35,073 nucleotides of DNA. Source: Gloeocapsa sp. DLM2.Bin57. GTDB lineage: Bacteria > Cyanobacteriota > Cyanobacteriia > Cyanobacteriales > Gloeocapsaceae. The position numbers and the translations under genes were made by a program. The notes below the pieces were generated by a model. It was not told the DNA's origin. It made no database searches and saw only the letters and a list, made by a program, of their open reading frames with translations. Of this stretch, positions 15,003 to 23,040 are shown one piece after another (the stretch's first letter is position 1; each line of letters begins with the position of its first letter). The stretch spans positions 1 through 35,073 of the forward strand of contig RECR01000042.1 in the NCBI GenBank assembly GCA_007693955.1, read 5' to 3'.

Positions 15003-15215
15003 CTAGGATTTTAACTTTAAATAAACGAGCGCTTGACGCCAAATTAAGGTTTTTTGTTCATATTGATCTACTAAACAGATACAATCATGATCTTGCCAGA
15101 GAATTGTTCCTACAAGTAGATCGTCTGTGACTAATTTTACTTCTACTTCTTGTTTATCTGAGATCAGAGTTTGCACTTGACGTATACTGGGTAAAGTTAT
15201 ATCAAATTCGCTCAT
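15003..15215 (-). CDS. hfq: Cyanobacterial-type Hfq
   Basis: Sm-fold hexameric protein. The 70-aa sequence follows cyanobacterial Hfq closely: LPSIRQVQTLISDKQEVEVKL, then DDLLVGTILWQDHDCICLVD. It lacks the RNA-binding YKH Sm2 signature and acidic tail of enterobacterial Hfq. In Synechocystis, Hfq acts at the base of type IV pili by binding PilB1 rather than as a general sRNA chaperone; the same role is inferred here. It is first in an operon with the M23 peptidase and comFB. It is divergent from dapF with only 21 bp between start codons; this hfq-dapF neighbourhood recurs in cyanobacteria. Confidence 0.93.
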   Translation of the reverse strand: MSEFDITLPSIRQVQTLISDKQEVEVKLVTDDLLVGTILWQDHDCICLVDQYEQKTLIWRQALVYLKLKS

Positions 15216-15236
15216 AAGTAAATTAAATAAGTAATC

Positions 15237-16079
15237 ATGTTAGAGTTTAGCAAATATCAGGGATTGGGTAACGATTTTATTTTGGTTGATAATCGTGATC
15301 AAAACAACCCTGTAATTACTCCTGAGCAAGCAATTCAACTATGCGATCGCCATTTGGGGATTGGTGCTGACGGTGTTATTTTCGCCCTTCCAGGAGAAAA
15401 GGATACTGATTACACCATGCGTATTTTTAATTCTGATGGTTCAGAACCAGAAATGTGCGGAAATGGCATACGCTGTTTAGCTAAGTTTATCGCTGATTTG
15501 ACTCAAAAAAACAGAAAAGGACATTTTTATCGTATTCAAACTCTAGCTGGTGTGATCACACCCGAATTATTAGCTAATGGACAAGTTAGAGTAGATATGG
15601 GTAAACCTGAATATCTCGCAGGTGCAATCCCTACTACTTTAGTACCTCCAGAGCAAAAAGTTATTAATGAATTACTAAGGGTAGCTGGACAAAACTGGGA
15701 TGTGACATGTGTAAGTATGGGGAATCCTCATTGTGTTATTTTTGTTGAAGACGTAGATAATATCCCCCTAGAAACCCTAGGTCCTCAATTTGAACATAAT
15801 CCTGTCTTTCCCCAAAGAATCAATACAGAATTCATACAAGTAATTAATAATAATTATCTCAAAATGAGAGTTTGGGAAAGAGGTGCAGGAATTACTCTCG
15901 CTTGTGGTACTGGAGCTTGTGCATCCGTAGTAGCAGGGGTACTAACCAGACGCATTGAATCAACTTGTACTGTGGAACTTCCAGGAGGACTTTTAGAGAT
16001 AGAATGGTCACCAGAAACTGAAAAAGTCTATATGACAGGTCCTGCTGAACTAGTATTTACTGGTAAAATAAATCTCTAA
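15237..16079 (+). CDS. dapF: Diaminopimelate epimerase
   Basis: Converts LL- to meso-diaminopimelate for lysine and peptidoglycan synthesis, a cofactor-independent two-base reaction. The two catalytic cysteines are Cys74 in MCGNGIR and Cys223 in [10 protein letters not shown]- and C-terminal halves show the typical pseudo-symmetry, and 280 aa is normal. ATG 15237 opens [18 protein letters not shown], which is characteristic. The leader shared with hfq is only 21 bp, so its promoter must lie partly inside hfq. It heads a run of closely packed plus-strand genes (3 bp to the next). Confidence 0.97.
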   Translation: MLEFSKYQGLGNDFILVDNRDQNNPVITPEQAIQLCDRHLGIGADGVIFALPGEKDTDYTMRIFNSDGSEPEMCGNGIRCLAKFIADLTQKNRKGHFYRIQTLAGVITPELLANGQVRVDMGKPEYLAGAIPTTLVPPEQKVINELLRVAGQNWDVTCVSMGNPHCVIFVEDVDNIPLETLGPQFEHNPVFPQRINTEFIQVINNNYLKMRVWERGAGITLACGTGACASVVAGVLTRRIESTCTVELPGGLLEIEWSPETEKVYMTGPAELVFTGKINL

Positions 16080-16082
16080 ATC

Positions 16083-16994
16083 ATGGGACAACCCAAACTA
16101 TCTATTGTCACTCCCACCCGAGAAGGATTTTCTCAACATTGGTTAACCGAATTACTCAAAGTTAAAGGGGATGTAGAGTTTATCTTGGTTCATCCTCCTG
16201 GATATCAACCAGAATCAATAACTGAGCAACGGATGATACAGATTGTTAGTCCTATTCGAGGTGAGATTATCCAACGTCTCAGTGGATTGTTTAACGCTAG
16301 GGGGGAATACATTTTAACGATTAACTGTGATGAGTATATAACCCCTGATATCCTAGATATCACTCTCAATTATTTTCGAGCATTTCCTGAAAGTTGGGTA
16401 CTTAGACTCAGTCGGAAAAACTTCCCTTTTGGTGAACAATCCTCTCTAGACGCACCTTGGCAATATATTACTATTGATGCTTCTCAATTAACACCTATGC
16501 CCATTGCACCTATAGATAATAAACTAGATTTTGGTCTATTATGGCGAGGAAGAAAGGATCATCATGGGAGACATACAGAAAACTTTGACAAGAAAATCTG
16601 GGATAATTCCCTAGTTCAACCAACAATATCAGAATTAGCAGGATTAATTAATTTAGCAGGACCTCTTAAATATCTTCCCTTTTGGTGCTTAGATAGATTA
16701 TTGGGTTTATATATTCAAGCTAAATTCTATGAATCAGGTAAAATCATTGGTCACGTTTTGCCAGAAACACCAGAACAACTTAGAATCGAAGAAAATCCCC
16801 CAGAATATCGCAAAACAAGACGCTTTTATTTCTTGGCTGAAATTTTGCTAATTAAACAGTTTCCTCATTCAGGTTACTTTTGGAATCTTAATCTAGATCA
16901 AATTCGGGCGATTCCTCTGAGAATGTTTGGTTTTTTAAGTAGGTATTATAGTAAGGAGATGATTAATGCAAGTAATTCCGACCACAATTCCTGA
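16083..16994 (+). CDS. GT-A-fold (family 2-like) glycosyltransferase
   Basis: Predicted cytosolic glycosyltransferase of 303 aa. The N-terminal segment (PKLSIVTPTREGFSQHWLTELL) is the nucleotide-binding start of a GT2-type domain. ILTINCDEYITPDIL (about 78-92) is the likely metal/sugar-nucleotide acid motif, in place of a strict DXD. The C-terminal half has a charged RGRKDHHGRHTENFD segment and a hydrophobic stretch (KYLPFWCLDRLLGLYI) that may associate with membrane. Donor and acceptor are unknown. It sits between dapF (3 bp) and rfbC (29-bp overlap), so a role in rhamnose-containing polysaccharide is plausible but not shown. Confidence 0.7.
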   Translation: MGQPKLSIVTPTREGFSQHWLTELLKVKGDVEFILVHPPGYQPESITEQRMIQIVSPIRGEIIQRLSGLFNARGEYILTINCDEYITPDILDITLNYFRAFPESWVLRLSRKNFPFGEQSSLDAPWQYITIDASQLTPMPIAPIDNKLDFGLLWRGRKDHHGRHTENFDKKIWDNSLVQPTISELAGLINLAGPLKYLPFWCLDRLLGLYIQAKFYESGKIIGHVLPETPEQLRIEENPPEYRKTRRFYFLAEILLIKQFPHSGYFWNLNLDQIRAIPLRMFGFLSRYYSKEMINASNSDHNS

Positions 16995-17511
16995 TGTACT
17001 CATTATTGAACCTAAAGTATTTGGAGACGACAGGGGCTTTTTTTTTGAAAGTTTTAATCAGCAAAAATTCACCGAAGCAACGGGAATAACTACTGATTTT
17101 GTCCAAGACAATCACTCTCGTTCTCGACAAGGAGTGTTACGAGGACTACATTATCAAATACAACAACCCCAAGGAAAATTAGTGAGAGTTGTTCTCGGTA
17201 GTATCTTTGATGTAGCGGTAGATATTCGTAAAAGTTCTCCTACTTTTGGTCAATGGGTTAGTTGTTTATTGAGTGCAGAAAATAAACGTCAATTTTGGGT
17301 CCCTGCGGGTTTTGCTCATGGTTTTCTAGTAGTTTCTGAATACGCAGAAGTTCTCTATAAAACTACTGATTATTATGCTCCAGCATCTGAAAGAAGTATA
17401 TTATGGAATGATGCAGATTTACAGATTGATTGGCCCATAACAGGTGAACCACTTATCTCAGAAAAAGACGCGAAAGGTCAAAGTTTTAAAGAAGCTGAGG
17501 TGTTCGCATGA
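16966..17511 (+). CDS. rfbC: dTDP-4-dehydrorhamnose 3,5-epimerase
   Basis: Third step of dTDP-L-rhamnose synthesis, epimerising C3 and C5 of dTDP-4-keto-6-deoxyglucose. It is a cupin-fold protein of 181 aa, the usual length. GVLRGLHYQ carries the catalytic base His62; VDIRKSSPTFG, PAGFAHGF and the substrate-contact tyrosines in LYKTTDYYAP follow. The ATG at 16966 lies within the 3' end of the glycosyltransferase gene and the stop overlaps rfbD by four bases (ATGA), so translation is coupled. Confidence 0.96.
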   Translation: MQVIPTTIPDVLIIEPKVFGDDRGFFFESFNQQKFTEATGITTDFVQDNHSRSRQGVLRGLHYQIQQPQGKLVRVVLGSIFDVAVDIRKSSPTFGQWVSCLLSAENKRQFWVPAGFAHGFLVVSEYAEVLYKTTDYYAPASERSILWNDADLQIDWPITGEPLISEKDAKGQSFKEAEVFA

Positions 17512-18398
17512 GTAAGTTATTATTAATAGGAAGTCAAGGACAATTAGGTAAAGAATTATTGCCTATACTAGATAATTTAGGAGAATTAACCTCAGTTAGT
17601 AGAGCAGAATTAGACTTAACTGATTTTGAAGGTATTAAAACCTTAATTAATGAAGTTCAACCCCAAATTATTATTAATGCTGCAGCTTATACAGCGGTAG
17701 ATAAAGCCGAATCAGAGTTAAATTTAGCTGAAGCAGTAAATGGAATAGCTCCCCAAATTATGGCAAAAACAGCCGAAAAAATAGGGGCTAGTTTAATTCA
17801 TGTTTCTACTGATTATGTCTTTGATGGCACAAAAAATACACCCTATACCGAAGAAGACGTAACTAACCCAATCGGGGCTTATGGTAAATCAAAATTGTTA
17901 GGAGAACAAGGAATTCAACAAACCAATGCTCATTATTTGATTGTGAGAACCGCTTGGGTTTATGGTACCTATGGTAAACAAAACTTTGTTAAAACCATGT
18001 TGCGTCTAGGGAAAGAAAGAGAAGAGTTAAAGATAGTATGGGATCAGGTAGGTTCACCCTCTTGGACTAAAGATATCGCAGGGGCGATCGCCCTTTTAAC
18101 AAAATTAAGCCTAGATAATTTACAAAAACCATCCCCAGGGGTGTATCATTTCACCAATAGTGGGGTAGCTAGTTGGTATGATTTTACGATCGCTATTAGC
18201 GAAGAAGCCCAAAAATTAGGTTTTCCCTGGAAAACAGAGCGTATTCTGCCAATAACAACCGCAGAATACCCCACACCCGCTAAACGTCCTCCTTACTCGG
18301 TTTTAGCTAACCAAAAACTCAAGGGAATTTTAGGGGATTATCCCCCCTATTGGCGCGATGGATTAAGAAAAATGTTATTGGAACTATCCCAAGTATAA
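17508..18398 (+). CDS. rfbD: dTDP-4-dehydrorhamnose reductase
   Basis: Final step of dTDP-L-rhamnose synthesis, NAD(P)H-dependent reduction of the 4-keto group. It is an extended SDR of 296 aa: nucleotide-binding IGSQGQLGKEL (7-17), INAAAYTAVDKAE, HVSTDYVFDG and the catalytic Tyr125/Lys129 pair in YGKSK. It overlaps rfbC by 4 bp and leaves 3 bp before rfbA. Confidence 0.96.
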   Translation: MSKLLLIGSQGQLGKELLPILDNLGELTSVSRAELDLTDFEGIKTLINEVQPQIIINAAAYTAVDKAESELNLAEAVNGIAPQIMAKTAEKIGASLIHVSTDYVFDGTKNTPYTEEDVTNPIGAYGKSKLLGEQGIQQTNAHYLIVRTAWVYGTYGKQNFVKTMLRLGKEREELKIVWDQVGSPSWTKDIAGAIALLTKLSLDNLQKPSPGVYHFTNSGVASWYDFTIAISEEAQKLGFPWKTERILPITTAEYPTPAKRPPYSVLANQKLKGILGDYPPYWRDGLRKMLLELSQV

Positions 18399-18401
18399 TT
18401 T

Positions 18402-19475
18402 ATGAAAGCACTAATTCTCTCTGGTGGCAAAGGAACAAGATTAAGACCTCTAACTTATACAGGTGCAAAACAATTAGTACCAGTAGCGAATAAACCCATT
18501 CTTTGGTATGGAATTGAAGCAATAGTAGCAACGGGAATTACGGAAATAGGTATTATTATTAGTCCCGAAACAGGAGAAGAGGTTAAACAAAAAACAGGAT
18601 CAGGCGATCGCTTTGGGGCGAAAATCACCTATATTCTCCAGGATAAACCCGCAGGATTAGCTCACGCAGTCAAAACAGCTCGTCCTTTTTTAGGGGATTC
18701 TCCCTTTATTATGTATCTAGGAGATAATTTAATCGCTGATGAGTTACAGGTATTTAGCGATGAATTTAAAACTCAACAGTTAGATAGTTTGGTCTTATTG
18801 CGATCGGTATCTAATCCTAGCGCTTTTGGTGTGGCTGAGTTAGACTCCCAGGGTAATTTAATCCGCTTGGTAGAAAAACCGAAAAATCCACCTTCTAATC
18901 TCGCTTTGGTGGGTATTTATTTTTTTGCTAATACCATACATCAAGCAATTGATCTAATTCAACCTTCACCTAGAGGAGAATTAGAAATAACCGACGCGAT
19001 TGATATGTTAATCACTCAGAAAAAAAAGGTTAAAGCGCGTCAATTGCAAAACTGGTGGTTAGATACAGGAAAGAAAACAGACTTACTCGAAGCTAATCGC
19101 ATTATTCTAGATACTCGTTTAGAATCCGTACAAACAGGGGTAATCGATTCTGACAGTCAAGTAATTGGGAGAGTCTCCCTTGGGGATAATTCCCACATAG
19201 TTAATAGTACCATCCGTGGACCTGTGGTTATTGGTGATAACTGTCACATCGAAAATTCTTTTATTGGTCCTTATACCAGTATCGGTAATAACGTTACTTT
19301 AAGTGATGCTGATTTAGAACATAGTGTGATTCTAGAAGGTGCTAAAATTACGGGAATAGCGCAAAGGATTGTCGATAGTGTAATCGGTCAAAGAGCTAAA
19401 TTAGAAGTAGCACCACAAAGACCAAAAGCGCTACGTTTTATGATTGGTGATGATTCTCACGTGGAAATAGTATAA
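18402..19475 (+). CDS. rfbA: Glucose-1-phosphate thymidylyltransferase, long form
   Basis: Makes dTDP-glucose from dTTP and glucose-1-phosphate. The N-terminal nucleotidyltransferase domain has [12 protein letters not shown] (7-18), the substrate-site KPIL and LGDN. After about residue 245 there is a left-handed beta-helix-like tail ([33 protein letters not shown] and further hexapeptide-like turns). At 357 aa it belongs to the long RmlA class rather than the ~290-aa RfbA usual in enterobacterial rfb operons. The operon context with rfbB, C and D supports the dTDP-glucose assignment. It is 5 bp from rfbB. Confidence 0.92.
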   Translation: MKALILSGGKGTRLRPLTYTGAKQLVPVANKPILWYGIEAIVATGITEIGIIISPETGEEVKQKTGSGDRFGAKITYILQDKPAGLAHAVKTARPFLGDSPFIMYLGDNLIADELQVFSDEFKTQQLDSLVLLRSVSNPSAFGVAELDSQGNLIRLVEKPKNPPSNLALVGIYFFANTIHQAIDLIQPSPRGELEITDAIDMLITQKKKVKARQLQNWWLDTGKKTDLLEANRIILDTRLESVQTGVIDSDSQVIGRVSLGDNSHIVNSTIRGPVVIGDNCHIENSFIGPYTSIGNNVTLSDADLEHSVILEGAKITGIAQRIVDSVIGQRAKLEVAPQRPKALRFMIGDDSHVEIV

Positions 19476-19480
19476 ACAGC

Positions 19481-20554
19481 ATGGAAAGAACAAAACGCAA
19501 TATATTAATTACAGGTGGTGCGGGTTTTATTGGTTCTAATTTCGTCCATCACTGGTGTAAACAATACCCCGAAGATCGCGTAGTTGTACTAGATGCACTT
19601 ACCTACGCGGGAAATAAAGCTAATCTGAAGACTTTAGAAGCTAACCCTAATTTTCACTTTGTAGAAGGAAATATCGGCGATCGCCCTTTAGTTAGTTCCC
19701 TCTTAGCTAGTGAAGAAATCGATACTTTAGCTCATTTCGCCGCAGAATCCCACGTTGATCGCTCTATACTAGGTCCTGATGCTTTTATTCAAACCAACGT
19801 AGTAGGAACTTTTACCCTCTTAGAAAGTTTTCGTCAACATTGGGAAAGTCGCGGAAAATTAGAGAGCGATCGCTTCTTACACGTCTCCACAGACGAGGTT
19901 TACGGGAGTTTAAGTGCAAATGACCCCGCTTTTAGTGAAACGACACCCTACGCGCCCAATAGTCCTTATTCAGCCTCCAAAGCGGGAAGCGATCACCTGG
20001 CGCGGGCTTACTTTCATACCTATGGGTTACCTACTATCATTACCAATTGTTCCAATAATTATGGACCATATCATTACCCAGAGAAACTGATACCCCTAAT
20101 GTGTATTAATATTCTTTTGGGTAAACCCCTACCTGTTTATGGGGATGGTCAAAATATTCGTGACTGGTTATACGTAGAAGATCATTGTCGCGCTTTAGAC
20201 GTAGTTATTCATAGTGGTAAACCAGGGGAAACCTATAATATTGGTGGTAATAACGAGGTTAAAAATATCGATTTAGTTAAATTACTCTGTCAACTTATGG
20301 ATGAGTTAGCCCCAGAATTACCCGTAACCCCTGCAACTAAGTTAATTACCTTTGTTAAAGATAGACCAGGTCACGATCGCCGTTACGCTATCGACGCTAG
20401 CAAGATTAAACGAGAATTAGGTTGGCAACCCCAACAAACCCTAGAAAATGGTTTACGCAGTACGATACAATGGTACTTAGATAATCCTTCTTGGTGGCAA
20501 CCTCTCTTATCAGAAGAATATCAAGCTTACTATCGTTTGGTTTATCAGTCCTAA
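19481..20554 (+). CDS. rfbB: dTDP-glucose 4,6-dehydratase
   Basis: NAD-dependent dehydration of dTDP-glucose to dTDP-4-keto-6-deoxyglucose. It is an extended SDR of 357 aa: GGAGFIGSN (12-20), [11 protein letters not shown], the catalytic Thr137-Asp138-Glu139 (STDEVYG), and Tyr163 with Lys167 (YSASK). [17 protein letters not shown] is the typical RmlB substrate loop. It is the last gene of the dapF-GT-rfbCDAB run and is followed 25 bp later by a strong intrinsic terminator. Confidence 0.97.
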   Translation: MERTKRNILITGGAGFIGSNFVHHWCKQYPEDRVVVLDALTYAGNKANLKTLEANPNFHFVEGNIGDRPLVSSLLASEEIDTLAHFAAESHVDRSILGPDAFIQTNVVGTFTLLESFRQHWESRGKLESDRFLHVSTDEVYGSLSANDPAFSETTPYAPNSPYSASKAGSDHLARAYFHTYGLPTIITNCSNNYGPYHYPEKLIPLMCINILLGKPLPVYGDGQNIRDWLYVEDHCRALDVVIHSGKPGETYNIGGNNEVKNIDLVKLLCQLMDELAPELPVTPATKLITFVKDRPGHDRRYAIDASKIKRELGWQPQQTLENGLRSTIQWYLDNPSWWQPLLSEEYQAYYRLVYQS

Positions 20555-20579
20555 TTTGTTTTGTAACTAAATAATTTCC

Positions 20580-20609
20580 AGTTAGCTTACTTTGAGCTAA
20601 TTTTTTTTT
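20580..20609 (+). terminator. Rho-independent terminator after rfbB
   Basis: TTAGCT (20582-20587) and AGCTAA (20595-20600) form a stem, extended by a G-U and an A-U pair, with the 7-base loop TACTTTG. Nine consecutive T follow (20601-20609). It separates the rhamnose operon from the MAA operon. Confidence 0.85.
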
Positions 20610-20655
20610 GATTAGTATTAGGTTAAGAATTGTTTAATAAATTAATCTAGCAGGA

Positions 20656-20676
20656 GTTAGGTATTAGGTATTAGGT
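20656..20676. repeat. TTAGGT heptamer tandem repeat
   Basis: Three contiguous 7-mers (GTTAGGT, ATTAGGT, ATTAGGT), followed by a pyrimidine-rich tract of C-runs at 20700-20720. Related TTAGG-type units occur after cobQ at 7925-7955. Such heptamer arrays are common in intergenic DNA of cyanobacteria and have no known function. Confidence 0.6.
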
Positions 20677-20777
20677 GTGATTATTTCTATATATCATATT
20701 CCCCATCTCCCCCTCTCCCTTTTGTTACTTTGCTGACATTTTAGTATTTATACTTAGATTAAGATTTTTAATAAAAC

Positions 20778-20806
20778 TTTACATTTTTGTAAAAATTTAT
20801 TACAGT
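20778..20806 (+). promoter_or_regulatory. Probable mysA promoter with inverted repeat at -35
   Basis: TTTACA (20778-20783) and TACAGT (20801-20806) are spaced 17 bp, a reasonable sigma-70-type pair. The -35 is one half of a perfect inverted repeat, TTTACA-TTTT-TGTAAA (20778-20793), which could bind a dimeric regulator. The leader to ATG 20848 is about 35 nt and carries AGGAG at 20836-20840. MAA genes are commonly induced by UV or salt; the regulator is not identifiable here. Confidence 0.45.
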
Positions 20807-20847
20807 ATTCTTGTGACCAATAAAATCAGTATCACAGGAGCACAAGT

Positions 20848-22155
20848 ATGGTTCAAGCTCAACCTCAACCAAAATCTGAGCAAATTATTCAATTTCACCA
20901 CCCTGAGCAATATCGCACCTCAGAATGGTACACAGGTGATGGTACGATCGCTGCTAGTGGTGATGGTCGCTCCTTCAAAGTTACAGCCAGTTACACTCTA
21001 GAAGCAGAAGTTAAACTAGTTAGAGGAGTTTTTGACCCATCTAACCTAACCTTGGCAGAAATCTACAGTCGTCGTGGTCGTTGCGTAGCGATCGTGGATC
21101 AAACCGTAACAGAACTCTATGGAGCAGAAATACGTAACTATTTCCAAACCTACGAAATACCCCTAGAGTTATTATCCTGTCGTGCGTGGGAATCAGATAA
21201 AACCCCTGAAACCGTTCACAAATTACTACATTTTCTTGGTAAAGATGGTTGTGACGTTTCTCGTAACGAACCAGTCTTAGTAGTAGGTGGTGGTGTACTT
21301 ACCGATGTAGCCGGACTAGCTTGCTCCCTACAACACCGACGCACCCCCTATATCATGGTAGGAACAACTGTAGTTGCTGCTATTGATGCGGGTCCTTCTC
21401 CTCGCACCTGTACCAACGGAGCACAGTTTAAAAACAGTATTGGTGCTTATCATCCTCCCGTGTTAACTTTGGTAGATCGTCATTTCTTCCGTACCTTACC
21501 CCTAGGTCATATTCGCAACGGAATGGCAGAAATTATCAAAATGGCGGTTACCGATGACCCTATACTCTTTGAGTTGATGGAAAAATATGGAGCTTCCTTA
21601 CTAGAGACTCATTTTGCTACAGTCAACGCTGATGAACAACTAGAAGCGATCGCCGATGAGATTATCTATCGTGCTTTATTTTCCTATATGAAGCATGAGG
21701 GAACAAATATGTTCGAGACTTATCAAGATCGTCCTCACGCTTATGGTCATACCTGGAGTCCTCGTTTTGAACCCGCAGCTAAATTACTTCATGGTCACGC
21801 TGTATCTATCGGTATGGCTTTTGGCGCAAGTTTAGCAGTAGAAATGGGTTGGTTAGAAACAAGCGATCGCGATCGTATTATAGCCCTGTGTCGTTCCCTT
21901 GGTTTAGCGGTTTATCATCCTATTCTCGAAGATATCGAACTGATGCTCTCAGGACAAAAAAATATGCGTCGTAAACGGGGAGAAGGTGGTCTCTGGGCCC
22001 CTCTACCTACTGGGATTGGTTCTTGTGATTACGCTCAAGAGGTATCCTCGGGTATTTTGCAAGCTGCTGTTAATACACATAAAGAATATTGCCTCACTTT
22101 ACCCGATGCTGGTCAAGGTGAACAAATGTATCTCAGTGACCTTGGTTTAGCCTAG
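20848..22155 (+). CDS. mysA: Demethyl-4-deoxygadusol synthase (sugar phosphate cyclase)
   Basis: First step of mycosporine synthesis: cyclises sedoheptulose 7-phosphate to demethyl-4-deoxygadusol. It belongs to the dehydroquinate synthase-like sugar phosphate cyclases, 435 aa. Seen are NAD-binding VVGGGVLTDVAGL (145-157), DAGPSPRTCTNGAQFKNSIG (180-199), and the metal-site residues Glu228 (NGMAEIIK), His301 (AYGHTW) and His315 (LLHGHAV). The RTCTNG and HTWSP features fit DDG/EEV synthases rather than AroB. The sequence alone does not separate DDGS from 2-epi-5-epi-valiolone synthase, but the following mysB, mysC and mysD do. ATG 20848 has a good AGGAG seven bases upstream. Confidence 0.96.
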   Translation: MVQAQPQPKSEQIIQFHHPEQYRTSEWYTGDGTIAASGDGRSFKVTASYTLEAEVKLVRGVFDPSNLTLAEIYSRRGRCVAIVDQTVTELYGAEIRNYFQTYEIPLELLSCRAWESDKTPETVHKLLHFLGKDGCDVSRNEPVLVVGGGVLTDVAGLACSLQHRRTPYIMVGTTVVAAIDAGPSPRTCTNGAQFKNSIGAYHPPVLTLVDRHFFRTLPLGHIRNGMAEIIKMAVTDDPILFELMEKYGASLLETHFATVNADEQLEAIADEIIYRALFSYMKHEGTNMFETYQDRPHAYGHTWSPRFEPAAKLLHGHAVSIGMAFGASLAVEMGWLETSDRDRIIALCRSLGLAVYHPILEDIELMLSGQKNMRRKRGEGGLWAPLPTGIGSCDYAQEVSSGILQAAVNTHKEYCLTLPDAGQGEQMYLSDLGLA

Positions 22156-22169
22156 GGAGAGATAATCAA

Positions 22170-22979
22170 ATGAAACCTAGACCAATCACACCTTTAGGCA
22201 TTTTAGTACAACAGCTTGAGGAAGTCTTAGATATGGCTAAACAAGCTGAGGTTACACCCTCGGTAATAGCTGGTATCCAACAAGCTTACGTATTAGCTGC
22301 GGGTATAGACCCCTATTTAGAAGAATGTACTACTAGAGAATCTACAGCTTTAGCTAATCTAGCGCAAAAAACCGCAGCTGAGGATTGGAGTAAACGTTTT
22401 TCTGATGGAGAAACTGTACGCCAATTAGAACAAGAAATGCTCTCAGGACATATCGAGGGACAAACTCTCAAACTGTTTGTCTATATGAATCAAGCTAAGC
22501 GTATCTTAGAAATTGGTATGTTTACGGGTTATTCTGCTCTCGCTATGGCTGAAGCTTTACCAGATGATGGTTATATCATCGCTTGTGAGGTAGATTCCTA
22601 TGTAGCTGAATTTGCTCAAGCTTGCTTTGCTCAATCCCCCCACGGGAATAAGATTAAGGTAGAAGTTGCACCAGCTTTAGATACCTTAGCTAAACTAGCT
22701 CAAGCCCAAGAATGCTTTGATTTTATCTTTATTGACGCGGATAAGCGAGAATACGTGGATTATTTCAAGTTTATCTTGGCTAAGGATTTATTAACTCCTG
22801 GTGGCTTTATCTGTGTAGATAATACCCTTTTACAGGGACAACCTTATCTACCCGTTGAACAACGTACACCCAATGGAGAGGCGATCGCCCAATTTAACAG
22901 CGTTGTTGCTGCTGACGATCGCGTTGAACAGGTTTTATTACCTTTACGGGATGGTTTAACCATCATTCGACGTAAGTAA
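22170..22979 (+). CDS. mysB: 4-Deoxygadusol-forming O-methyltransferase
   Basis: SAM-dependent methylation of demethyl-4-deoxygadusol to 4-deoxygadusol, the MAA core. It is a class I methyltransferase of the caffeoyl-CoA OMT type, 269 aa. Motif I is ILEIGMFTGYSALAMAEALP (112-131); the acidic motif is VDSY, and the metal/catalytic aspartates lie in FIFIDADKREYVDYF. N-terminal residues 1-75 form a helical cap. It follows mysA by 14 bp with AGGGAGAG before its ATG, so it is in the same operon. Confidence 0.95.
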   Translation: MKPRPITPLGILVQQLEEVLDMAKQAEVTPSVIAGIQQAYVLAAGIDPYLEECTTRESTALANLAQKTAAEDWSKRFSDGETVRQLEQEMLSGHIEGQTLKLFVYMNQAKRILEIGMFTGYSALAMAEALPDDGYIIACEVDSYVAEFAQACFAQSPHGNKIKVEVAPALDTLAKLAQAQECFDFIFIDADKREYVDYFKFILAKDLLTPGGFICVDNTLLQGQPYLPVEQRTPNGEAIAQFNSVVAADDRVEQVLLPLRDGLTIIRRK

Positions 22980-22993
22980 CATCTTAACGAAAA

Positions 22994-23019
22994 GGTGCGT
23001 AACATTTAGTTGACGCACC
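22994..23019. repeat. Palindromic intergenic element between mysB and mysC
   Basis: GGTGCGT (22994-23000) and ACGCACC (23013-23019) are perfect complements with a 12-base loop (AACATTTAGTTG). This GGTGCGT...ACGCACC form is a familiar dispersed palindrome in cyanobacterial intergenic DNA. No T-run follows, so termination is unlikely. It may be a stabilising or processing stem inside the mys transcript. Confidence 0.65.
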
Positions 23020-23040
23020 CCGATACCTTTATCTAAAATC

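Noticed and set aside
14995-15042. TTG start extending the M23 peptidase into hfq
   Set aside because: It would bury the signal peptide and overlap hfq by 40 bp; ATG 14994 gives a normal exported protein.
20813-21001. 62-codon frame overlapping the mysA start
   Set aside because: It is out of frame with mysA, has no ribosome site, and lies over conserved mysA codons.
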